Shown piece after piece: positions 1 to 6,534 of a DNA stretch of 9,745 nucleotides (positions are counted from its first letter, which is position 1; the number at the start of each line of letters is the position of its first letter). Source of the stretch: an uncultured Lachnospiraceae bacterium (lineage in GTDB: Bacteria > Bacillota > Clostridia > Lachnospirales > Lachnospiraceae); the NCBI GenBank assembly GCA_947178115.1, contig CAMWXF010000042.1:1-9745 (forward strand), in the 5' to 3' direction. The notes under the pieces are model-generated. The model saw only the letters and a list, made by a program, of their open reading frames with translations. It searched no databases and was not told the origin of the DNA. A program made the translations under genes and the position numbers.

Positions 1-894
1 AAACCATCCCACATGCAGCACATACCCAACTAATAAATTCAAATATGCCCGCCAATATCTCTTCTCCCGAAAAAACATCATCCGTTCTCTCTGTGCACAC
101 AAATTCTGCTTTCTATGCTCTACAGTCATCCTTTCGGTTGTGATGCTGTCAGATCGGATACGATACAAATACAACTTACGTGTCGTTAAGACAATCCGCT
201 TCGCATTCGCAACGATCAGATGGCTTGTTAAGACATCCTCATGCCTTCTGCCAATCGGAAAACGTATCGCGACACTGCCTTCTGAACCATCCAAAATCCG
301 CTTCCAATAAAGTTTATTCCATGCCACGGTTTCCCACTTCTTATATCGCCCATGCCACCGACGCAACATTTGTTCAGAGGTCATACATACTTCTGTGACA
401 CTACCGTCACATTTAGAGTAACCATGTCTGTCTGCTACACCATAAGCATTCTTATCTCGAAATCGGTTTGCGACATACATGTCATTTTTAATCTGTGTAG
501 CAATGGCTTCCTCATTCCCCCGCTCATATGCACATGCTGCGATATCCGTCTGATATCTGTCTGCCAGATCATACAATGTCTCTATAAAATCCGGAAGCAC
601 GGCATCGTCAGAATCCACAAATGCCACATATTCTCCCGCCGCCTGATCCAATCCTGTATTTCTGGCAGCCGATAGTCCCAGATTCTCCTGATGAATGACT
701 CTGATTTTATCATCCCTACTCGCATATTCATCACATATCGCTCCGGAGCCATCCGTACTGCCATCGTCCACCAGCAGGATCTCCAGATTCTTATAGGTCT
801 GCCGAAGTAGAGATTCCACACACTCTCCGACATAATCTTTCACCTGATATACAGGTACTATAATACTAACCAGTGGTTTACTACATTCTTTCAT
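1..894 (-). CDS. GT2 family glycosyltransferase, 3' end cut by window edge
   Basis: Predicted cytoplasmic GT-A fold glycosyltransferase that moves a sugar from a nucleotide-sugar onto a growing surface polysaccharide or glycan. I translated the minus strand by hand: 298 codons are open from the ATG at 894 to the left edge with no stop, so the C-terminus is missing. The N-terminus reads MKECSKPLVSIIVPVY, the usual GT2 first strand. VDDGSTDGS at residues 42-50 is the nucleotide-binding aspartate motif, NLGLSAARNTG follows at 71-81, and VDSDD at 93-97 is the metal-binding DxD. A later GRRHEDVLTSHL stretch resembles the acceptor-side ED motif of EpsJ/WcaA-like enzymes. An AGGG about 10 nt before the ATG is a moderate RBS; a GTG one codon upstream (897) is an alternative. 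The gap to the upstream GT4 is 235 bp. Family is certain; sugar donor and acceptor are unknown. Confidence 0.93.
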   Translation of the reverse strand, partial: MKECSKPLVSIIVPVYQVKDYVGECVESLLRQTYKNLEILLVDDGSTDGSGAICDEYASRDDKIRVIHQENLGLSAARNTGLDQAAGEYVAFVDSDDAVLPDFIETLYDLADRYQTDIAACAYERGNEEAIATQIKNDMYVANRFRDKNAYGVADRHGYSKCDGSVTEVCMTSEQMLRRWHGRYKKWETVAWNKLYWKRILDGSEGSVAIRFPIGRRHEDVLTSHLIVANAKRIVLTTRKLYLYRIRSDSITTERMTVEHRKQNLCAQRERMMFFREKRYWRAYLNLLVGYVLHVGWF

Positions 895-1129
895 CACTCA
901 GTCACCCTAACTGCTTTATTACCTTCTACACAATAACCAACCGAATGAGCTTATTCACACGATTAATTCACTTCGCCGCCTTGATCTTCATAGCTTCTTT
1001 CGTAAAACAAGAAAGAATCACCCCAGAACATTTTATCTTTTGTACAAAACACATCGCTTCCTGCTCTGAATGATTCTTTCCAAAAACATTATGTCACAAT
1101 ATGTAACGAAAATCCAGTCATTTATCCTC
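895..1129. other. Longest intergenic gap, between GT4 and terminal GT2
   Basis: This 235-bp gap separates the GT4 stop from the GT2 start. It contains a long inverted repeat (1011-1080, listed separately) and a perfect 12-bp palindrome, TTTTGTACAAAA, at 1038-1049. On the minus strand only very short open frames occur (10 and 18 codons), without credible support. I found no convincing sigma-A promoter for the GT2 gene here; the best -10-like hexamers lack a properly spaced -35. The GT2 may therefore depend on read-through from the GT4 side. Confidence 0.6.
1001..1080 (-). terminator. Long hairpin with T-rich tail, possible terminator or leader structure
   Basis: On the minus strand GAAAGAATCA (1080-1071) pairs perfectly with TGATTCTTTC (1020-1011). 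In RNA the stem can extend by two U-G wobbles and four more pairs (CAGA with TCTG, one bulged G), giving about 16 pairs around a 37-nt loop. The downstream side on this strand reads TTGTTTTACG, a T-rich tail. The structure lies about 50 nt past the GT4 stop, so it could end that transcript. The loop is much longer than in a normal intrinsic terminator and the T-tract is interrupted, so a regulatory leader for the next gene, or a relic of a repeat element, is also possible. Confidence 0.4.
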
Positions 1130-2254
1130 TCACCTCATAAACCCATCAATCACATCCCCCATCCGCTCCCACGAGAATCGGTAAGCCTCCTTCTCAATAT
1201 TCTCCGCCATATTCTCCGCCAGATCATCCCGAAAGAACTTAAGCACCGCTTCCGCAATCGCATCCGGGCTCTTCGGCTGCACCACATATCCGGTTCTGCC
1301 ATCCTCAACCACATCCGGCAGCCCGCCTACTTCCGTGACGATCACAGGCTTCGTAAAACCGTATGCAATCTGCACGATCCCGCTCTGGGTCGCAGATATA
1401 TAGGGAAGAACCACCAGATCCGCCGCTGCGAAATACTTCTCTACTTCCCGATCCGGTGTATAAGAGTCCACCACGTGCACGCGCTCGCCTACACCGGATT
1501 CATCGATCAATGCCTGATAAACTTCCCTGCCGGAACCGAATTCTCCTACCGCCAGAAGCCTCACCTTACTATCCTCCCGTAGGATCGCCGGCATTGCCTG
1601 AAGCAGATATTTCAGTCCCTTATATTCTCTCACATACCCGAAAAAAAGCAGCACATGCTCATCCTGCTCCACATGCAGACGCTCTCTGGCCTGGGCCTTA
1701 CTCATGCCCTCAAACCGAAAAGCATTATAGGTCGGATGAGGAGTCACCACATAATCCGGATTCTTCTTAATCTTCTCTAATTCTCCTGCTTCTTCCCTTG
1801 CATGTACGACATAATGATTTCCCCGCTTTAACGCCAGTTTCGTAAGGAATCTGTCCATTGGAAATCTCTCATGAGGGAATACATTATGACAGATAAAAAC
1901 AATCTTCTGCCGACCCATAAAATGTGTCAGAAGAAAATAACAGGGCGCAAAATAAGGGTGCCACCACTGTATCACCACGAGCTTCGGTCTCTGCCGCTTG
2001 ATATGGCGCGCTGTCTTAATTATATTGAAGGGATTAGCCGTGTGAAGCATATACTCAGCACCCGCTATCTTAAAGCTGTCATTGTCATAATCTCGCTGCT
2101 CCTTATGAAACATGAATTTCGGATACTGCATCTTATAAGAGATCATCTCTACATCATGCCGTTTCTCCAGTTCTCGATACATGAGTCCCGTGTAGTGGGA
2201 TATCCCGCCCTTATATGGATAGACCGGTCCGATCAGGACAATTTTACTTCGCAT
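1130..2254 (-). CDS. GT4 family glycosyltransferase (GT-B fold)
   Basis: Predicted retaining nucleotide-sugar glycosyltransferase of the GT4 type, 374 residues, acting at the cytoplasmic face in glycan assembly. The N-terminal domain opens with MRSKIVLIGPVYPYKGGISH, the glycine-rich acceptor-side loop. The C-terminal domain begins near residue 201 with LLFFGYVREYKGLKYLLQA, where R209 and K212 match the donor-phosphate binding basic pair. It continues with AAADLVVLPYISATQSG and KPVIVTEVGGLPDVVEDGRTG (302-322). The usual EX7E donor-site motif is replaced by a TQSGIVQIAYG form, which as I recall also occurs in some bacterial GT4 subgroups. I chose the ATG at 2254 because the family homology starts there and AAAGGA lies 11 nt upstream; the frame is open 16 codons further to a TTG at 2302 with a poor RBS. 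It lies 195 bp downstream of the secreted Ig-like protein, beyond that gene's terminator. Specificity is unknown. Confidence 0.93.
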   Translation of the reverse strand: MRSKIVLIGPVYPYKGGISHYTGLMYRELEKRHDVEMISYKMQYPKFMFHKEQRDYDNDSFKIAGAEYMLHTANPFNIIKTARHIKRQRPKLVVIQWWHPYFAPCYFLLTHFMGRQKIVFICHNVFPHERFPMDRFLTKLALKRGNHYVVHAREEAGELEKIKKNPDYVVTPHPTYNAFRFEGMSKAQARERLHVEQDEHVLLFFGYVREYKGLKYLLQAMPAILREDSKVRLLAVGEFGSGREVYQALIDESGVGERVHVVDSYTPDREVEKYFAAADLVVLPYISATQSGIVQIAYGFTKPVIVTEVGGLPDVVEDGRTGYVVQPKSPDAIAEAVLKFFRDDLAENMAENIEKEAYRFSWERMGDVIDGFMR

Positions 2255-2349
2255 AGATGTATCATTCCTTTCTGCAGACAAAACACTCCGCTGATAGCTC
2301 AAACTTCTGCTACAAAATATTCTCCTACTGCATAGCAGGGGTATTTTTA

Positions 2350-2398
2350 CTGTGATACAACAAATAAACAGGGTAATACTCCTAGTGGAATATTACCC
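2350..2398 (-). terminator. Intrinsic terminator of the Ig-like protein gene
   Basis: On the minus strand, 51 nt after the stop codon, GGGTAATATTCC pairs with GGAGTATTACCC around an ACTA loop. That gives a 12-pair stem with one T-G wobble (2371-2398), followed by the T-rich run TGTTTATTTGTTG. This is a textbook Rho-independent terminator for the large secreted-protein gene. The plus-strand side has only a weak TATTTC tail, so it works mainly leftward. The upstream gene has its own promoter, which makes this a mostly monocistronic unit. Confidence 0.85.
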
Positions 2399-2449
2399 TA
2401 TTTCTAATGATTATTCAATCATATTTACTCAGTTATCACTCAGATGTAA

Positions 2450-5344
2450 TTATTTCGTCGTTACAGTAACCTTAAGTGTTGCCTTCTTACCAAGAGGGGT
2501 CTTAGCGGTAATCGTAACCGTACCGTTATTAACCGCATATATTTTACCGTCAATGATGTTTACAATACCCTTCTTGTTTACAGTATAATCAACACCCTCA
2601 TATGTCGCTGTTCCGGCAGCCTTCCAGTTAACCTCCAAAGCCTTTGTAGATTTACCTATATTTACAAACGGATACATCTGGACTGGCTCATCACCAAGCT
2701 TCATATTCAACGTATTCACTACTTCCTTACCAGCTTTATTCTTTTCGGTAAAGAGTTGCGGTGCCGAATTCGCAGCTTCAGTTGCGTCAGTTAATTCAGA
2801 ACTCTTGGCAATTGCTACGCTGGTTGTCTTATCAACAATCTTAACCGTAGATGTTGCAGTTGCGCCGGATTTAGTCCATGCTGTAATCTTATATTCATCA
2901 CCGATTTCCGGTTTCTCCAACTTAACTGTTACACTGGCCTTCGTGATTGGATTACCATTTTTATCCGTAGGAGCAGCTGTACCATCCGCTTCACCTTTTA
3001 CTTTTTCAACCGTCCAATTAACTGCTGTTTTGGTGTCTACACCCTTCGGACCAAGAGTAGCTTTCAAAGCAACATTCTGGGACTGCGTAACTTCTTTCGT
3101 CTCGCCATTAACCTTTTGATTCTTCACCTTCCGGTTCAGTACAACTGAAGGTTTGTTTAATGTAATCGTATTAACAGGCTGAAGAACATTTACCTTAAAG
3201 GTAGTCTTGATCACACTTGCCTTATTCACTTTTCCGTCTTTCTCAGTTACACGGATACCGCTGACTGTCATCGTAGCCGTACCCTTTTTGTAAGCTGTGA
3301 TCTCCACGCTATCGCCTTTAATTTTAAAGTCTGCTACACTCGGGTTGGATGACTTCCAAGTCAAAGTAGACGTTGTAGCATCACTTACCATTTCATCAAT
3401 TATACCATCACTTGCCTTAGCTTTCACATCATAAATTCTGCCCTTGGGAACATTTATCGTTGTGGTATTATCACTCTTCTGCGCAAGCGCTGTGTTTGTC
3501 TTAACCTTGGTACCATCAACATGCACCTCTGCAACCAGAATTTTCTGATCATCCCAAACCTGGATTTCATCAATGCTGCTCTGAGTAAGGTCAAACCATT
3601 TATCAGTATAAACATAGTCTGTTACATCTTTACCGTTCTCATCTATCTCTCCGGTAGCTACCTTCTTCTTACTCTGCAAGACAACCTTAACGTATGGGTA
3701 CTTAGGATCCAGCTTCGGCTTTATTGTCAGAACGCCCTTAGCATTGATAGTAGCATTAGGATTATTAACCTGTTTTCCTGCTGCATTTTCTACTTTTGCA
3801 ATAGACCAAGCCACCGCATCTTTACTCTCTTTAGGCTCTGTTTTATAGGTCATCTGTAAAGACTGTCCGGAATATAATTCTTGCTCTTCATTCGTAATTT
3901 CAAGTTCGCCTAATGTAGCTTTAACAACTACCTTGAGGGTAGCTTTCTTACCGCCTGAAGCCTTAGCTGTAATTGTAGCTGTACCTACACCCTTCGCGGT
4001 AAGTATAGCCTCATCGCTGTCGGTATCGTATGGATCAACCTCTGCAAATGCCGTTTTATTGGATGACCAATCGATTACATCTGTAACATCTACAGTTTGT
4101 TTTTCACTACACAATTCCTTTTTATTATCGGTAGCCGGAGTATAATATTCAGCCTCATCCGGAAGCTCTAAAGTTGCAGTCACCAAATCACCATTGGTCT
4201 TTTTCTTTGCTTCCTCCCAAGTTAAAGCCGGCTGTTTAGCATCTTCCGTTTTAACAACTACATTCTTAACCTTCGCATACATCCGAACGGTCACATCTTT
4301 TGTATCATCCGCAGCCCAATCGTCTTTAATAGCTGGATTTAAATCCACTGTTGTCGTATTTTTAACAAAAAGTTCAGCCGGATTTTTGTCGTTATCGAGA
4401 ATTTCCACCTTAGAAGCCGCTGTACCAGCACTAACTTTAAATTCCCACTCAGCCTTAACCCCTTTCTCACCTACCGCGATAATTGAGCCTGTCTGATCAG
4501 CCGTCTTAAAGGTTACTACACCTGCTGTCGTAACCGTAGCAGCTTTCGTATTAGTTGAAATCCATGTAATAGTGTCGTTAGCGGTCTCCGGAATACGTTT
4601 AAGGTGTTCTTCCGTATTCAGATTGATTGTATGTTTTGCAAATACCTTATCCGCTTCAGGCATATCGATGAATTCTAACCTATCACTGTACTCTTTGATG
4701 AATACTTTAGCCTCTGCCACATAGTCTTTGGTCTTGTTAGTTGTGAGCTTTTCTTGCTCTAATTCGCCCTCTTTGTTTATAATCCAACGATAAGAACCAT
4801 CAATTGTCGCTCTGACGATCATCTCTTCGCCAAGCTTAGTACCTTTTCTGGGATTTAAGGTAACTACTGTTCTATCATTTGCAGACGCAGAAATACTAAG
4901 TACCTTATTTGTATCAGCATCAATTTTATGATCAGAATTCAGTACTTCCCACTTGATCTTGCTCGCAAGTTCTTTGCGGATTTTTGCTTCGGTTCCGTCG
5001 TCTTTCCAGCCGGCTTTCTCCACCAGATCGCCTTCAATAACGATCGTAGCCGTTAAATCTACCTGCTTTCCTTTCTCTGCATTAACATAGTCCTTATCCA
5101 GAACAATGCCCATGATCGATGCATCGTTATCTTTGATCACTCCGGAATTTGAATTCGTATCGGTATTGGTTACCGTTCCGGTATGACTCTTATCAGGATC
5201 TTTACCGATCTGAGTCGTACCATCCGATACGCTATACACTCCGCGAATGCCCGCTGCCGATGCAGTTAACGGTGTTCCGACCAGCATAGAAGCTGCTACT
5301 GCAAACACCATTGCTTTTTTAAGCAACTTTTTCACGTTTTTCAT
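2450..5344 (-). CDS. Secreted Big-type Ig-like repeat surface protein
   Basis: A 964-residue exported protein made almost wholly of bacterial Ig-like (Big_2-type) beta-sandwich modules. Residues 1-30 are a signal peptide: Lys-rich start MKNVKKLLKK, hydrophobic core AMVFAVAASMLVG, and an ASA-A cleavage site. Residues 40-75 form a Thr/Ser/Asn/Asp-rich linker. I see about seven Ig-like units at roughly 76-218, 219-305, 308-477, 478-590, 591-720, 721-835 and 836-964. Recurring signatures are W-x-S-(S/T)-N (e.g. KWKSSNPSVADF-like, DWSSNKTAF), GTATITA and GKKATLKVVV; the last unit ends KKATLKVTVTTK. There is no LPxTG sortase motif, SLH, CWB2 or dockerin module, so anchoring is unexplained. A single Cys (near residue 413) was seen. 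The start is the ATG at 5344: GGAGGAGA lies 8 nt before it. The frame is open 24 codons further up, but that stretch contains the promoter. The exact role (adhesin, wall or S-layer-like protein) is not shown. Confidence 0.93.
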   Translation of the reverse strand: MKNVKKLLKKAMVFAVAASMLVGTPLTASAAGIRGVYSVSDGTTQIGKDPDKSHTGTVTNTDTNSNSGVIKDNDASIMGIVLDKDYVNAEKGKQVDLTATIVIEGDLVEKAGWKDDGTEAKIRKELASKIKWEVLNSDHKIDADTNKVLSISASANDRTVVTLNPRKGTKLGEEMIVRATIDGSYRWIINKEGELEQEKLTTNKTKDYVAEAKVFIKEYSDRLEFIDMPEADKVFAKHTINLNTEEHLKRIPETANDTITWISTNTKAATVTTAGVVTFKTADQTGSIIAVGEKGVKAEWEFKVSAGTAASKVEILDNDKNPAELFVKNTTTVDLNPAIKDDWAADDTKDVTVRMYAKVKNVVVKTEDAKQPALTWEEAKKKTNGDLVTATLELPDEAEYYTPATDNKKELCSEKQTVDVTDVIDWSSNKTAFAEVDPYDTDSDEAILTAKGVGTATITAKASGGKKATLKVVVKATLGELEITNEEQELYSGQSLQMTYKTEPKESKDAVAWSIAKVENAAGKQVNNPNATINAKGVLTIKPKLDPKYPYVKVVLQSKKKVATGEIDENGKDVTDYVYTDKWFDLTQSSIDEIQVWDDQKILVAEVHVDGTKVKTNTALAQKSDNTTTINVPKGRIYDVKAKASDGIIDEMVSDATTSTLTWKSSNPSVADFKIKGDSVEITAYKKGTATMTVSGIRVTEKDGKVNKASVIKTTFKVNVLQPVNTITLNKPSVVLNRKVKNQKVNGETKEVTQSQNVALKATLGPKGVDTKTAVNWTVEKVKGEADGTAAPTDKNGNPITKASVTVKLEKPEIGDEYKITAWTKSGATATSTVKIVDKTTSVAIAKSSELTDATEAANSAPQLFTEKNKAGKEVVNTLNMKLGDEPVQMYPFVNIGKSTKALEVNWKAAGTATYEGVDYTVNKKGIVNIIDGKIYAVNNGTVTITAKTPLGKKATLKVTVTTK

Positions 5345-5350
5345 CGCAAT

Positions 5351-5360
5351 TCTCTCCTCC
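5351..5360 (-). promoter_or_regulatory. Strong Shine-Dalgarno deciding the Ig-like protein start
   Basis: GGAGGAGAGA on the minus strand sits 6 nt before the ATG at 5344 at its end, with the GGAGG core 11 nt away. It fixes the start at MKNVKK, the natural beginning of the signal peptide. The longer in-frame extension up to 5416 has no RBS. Confidence 0.85.
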
Positions 5361-5387
5361 ATAATTAGTTTTTTAACACTAGTCCTT

Positions 5388-5416
5388 AGTATACATCGCT
5401 TTTTTCTATTTTGCAA
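5388..5416 (-). promoter_or_regulatory. Near-consensus sigma-A promoter of the Ig-like protein gene
   Basis: On the minus strand TTGCAA (5416-5411) and TATACT (5393-5388) are separated by exactly 17 nt. Each hexamer matches the vegetative consensus at four or five of six positions. An A8T5 run at 5443-5431 lies upstream, about where an UP element would bind the RNA polymerase alpha subunit. Predicted transcription starts near 5381, giving a leader of about 37 nt before the ATG. The promoter overlaps an upstream in-frame ATG-like extension, which rules that extension out as coding. Confidence 0.8.
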
Positions 5417-5507
5417 TCCCTCCCTTGCCGAAAAATTTTTTTTGTGTATTTTGGTTATTTTTTTATGTGAAATGCATCATAATACCAAAAATCTGATATA
5501 CAAATGT

Positions 5508-6521
5508 CTATTCATATTCATTCGGATCCGTCTTAATGTCGCTGCCGTCATGCTCCGTCACCGCTCTGCCATCGGGATCCAGCAGTCCGAATTCCAGCTT
5601 CTTTACCCGATACTGAATATCTTCCAGCAATTTCCGGTTGGCCGATATGATGTCCGCCTGCATACCGGTCACGAAGGTCTGGCTGCCGATGATGATCAGC
5701 ATGGCCGCAAGAATCAGCGACTGGGTATGTCCGCCCCCGTTACCCTGAAAGAAGAAGATCAGGAATCTGATCCCGATTGCCACGCCGCCCGCCATGGCAA
5801 TGCCGCCCAGAAGCGTAAACACCTGAAGGGGCTTGTACATCAGCACCGCTCTTAGGATCGTCAGCACCGACTTCTTGATATAGCCGAAGACAGAATTCAT
5901 CAGTCTCGATTTGCGCAGTTCGGGGTTCGTATTCACCGGCACGGAAGTAATCGCCATCTTATTCCTGCCCGCCTGCACGATAGTCTCTAAGGTATAGGTA
6001 TATTCATTATGTACGTTTACCCGCATTGCCGCTTTCCTGCTGTATGCGCGGAATCCGCTGGGCGCATCGGGAATATCCGTTCTGGAAGCCACCCGCACTA
6101 CCAGGCTTCCGAACCGCTGCAGCCGTTTCTTAGCCCATGAGAAATCTTCTATTTCTTCGATGGGACGCTCTCCGATTACAATATCGGCTTTTTTCTCCAG
6201 GATGGGACGGATCAGCTTCTCAATATCTCCTCCGCAGTACTGGTTATCCGCATCGGTATTGACTATGATATCCGCCCCGTGGCGAAGCGCCAGGTCGATT
6301 CCTGCCAGAAATCCCTTAGCCAGCCCGAGATTTCTTTTAAAATGGACAATATAATTGACCCCCCATTCCAGCGCGACCTTCTCCGTGTCATCGCTGCTGC
6401 CGTCGTTGATGATCAGATATTCTATCTCATCCACGCCGTCGATCTGTTTGGGCAGAGCATTCAGGGCGATTTCCAGTGTCTCCGCCTCGTTATAGCAAGG
6501 TATCTGAATAATCAGTTTCAT
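5508..6521 (-). CDS. Membrane-anchored GT2, polyprenyl-phosphate sugar synthase type (GtrB/DPM1-like)
   Basis: Predicted to transfer a sugar from a nucleotide-sugar to undecaprenyl phosphate on the cytoplasmic face, making the lipid-linked donor for a GT-C partner. The protein has 337 residues. The GT-A domain shows IPCYNEAETL at 7-16, IINDGSSDDT at 37-46, the metal-binding NTDAD at 88-92, and DAPSGFRAYSR at 152-162. Two membrane segments follow at about 234-258 and 268-286. A charged helical tail (ISANRKLLEDIQYRVKKLE) and an acidic end come last. This architecture is typical of the GtrB/dolichol-phosphate-mannose-synthase-like group. The start is the ATG at 6521 with a perfect AGGAGG 6 nt upstream; a 12-codon in-frame extension to 6557 overlaps the previous gene and is unlikely. 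Only 10 bp separate it from the upstream GT-C stop, so the two are co-transcribed and probably translationally coupled. The sugar is unknown. Confidence 0.92.
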   Translation of the reverse strand: MKLIIQIPCYNEAETLEIALNALPKQIDGVDEIEYLIINDGSSDDTEKVALEWGVNYIVHFKRNLGLAKGFLAGIDLALRHGADIIVNTDADNQYCGGDIEKLIRPILEKKADIVIGERPIEEIEDFSWAKKRLQRFGSLVVRVASRTDIPDAPSGFRAYSRKAAMRVNVHNEYTYTLETIVQAGRNKMAITSVPVNTNPELRKSRLMNSVFGYIKKSVLTILRAVLMYKPLQVFTLLGGIAMAGGVAIGIRFLIFFFQGNGGGHTQSLILAAMLIIIGSQTFVTGMQADIISANRKLLEDIQYRVKKLEFGLLDPDGRAVTEHDGSDIKTDPNEYE

Positions 6522-6534
6522 CGGATGCCTCCTA
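6522..6534 (-). promoter_or_regulatory. RBS overlapping the stop codon, coupling GT-C to GT2
   Basis: The TAG stop of the upstream membrane protein (6534-6532) overlaps the Shine-Dalgarno AGGAGG (6533-6528) of the GT2 at 6521. Ribosomes terminating there sit on the next initiation site, a layout that usually keeps two partner proteins in fixed ratio. Confidence 0.85.

Noticed and set aside
582..833. 83-codon minus-strand open frame
   Set aside because: It lies inside the GT2 gene at 1-894 in a different frame. The GT2 frame carries the VDDGSTDGS and DSDD motifs across the same bases.
1030..1125. Minus-strand peptides of 10 and 18 codons in the gap after the GT4 gene
   Set aside because: They are too short, overlap the hairpin arms, and only the 10-codon one has an SD-like site, which is set too close to the ATG.
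1070..2335. Several plus-strand open frames of 135-170 codons
   Set aside because: They are antisense to the GT4 gene, show no family motifs and no credible RBS, and their composition reflects the reverse of a coding strand.
2255..2349. Promoter for the GT4 gene
   Set aside because: I searched the gap for -35/-10 pairs with 16-18 nt spacing and found none better than chance. A CTGCTA/TAGCAG inverted repeat is only 6 bp.
2450..5344. Tandem DNA repeats or recombination sites within the Ig-like gene
   Set aside because: The repetition is at the protein fold level only; I saw no long near-identical nucleotide repeats between modules.
5431..5507. Possible terminator between the GT2 and the Ig-like protein gene
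   Set aside because: TTTTGGT and ACCAAAA can pair, but the stem is AT-rich and interrupted and has no following T-run on the minus strand. Read-through from the GT-C/GT2 pair therefore cannot be excluded.
5247..5855. 202-codon plus-strand open frame spanning the gap between two genes
   Set aside because: It runs antisense through the signal peptide, promoter and GT2 tail, all of which have good support on the minus strand.
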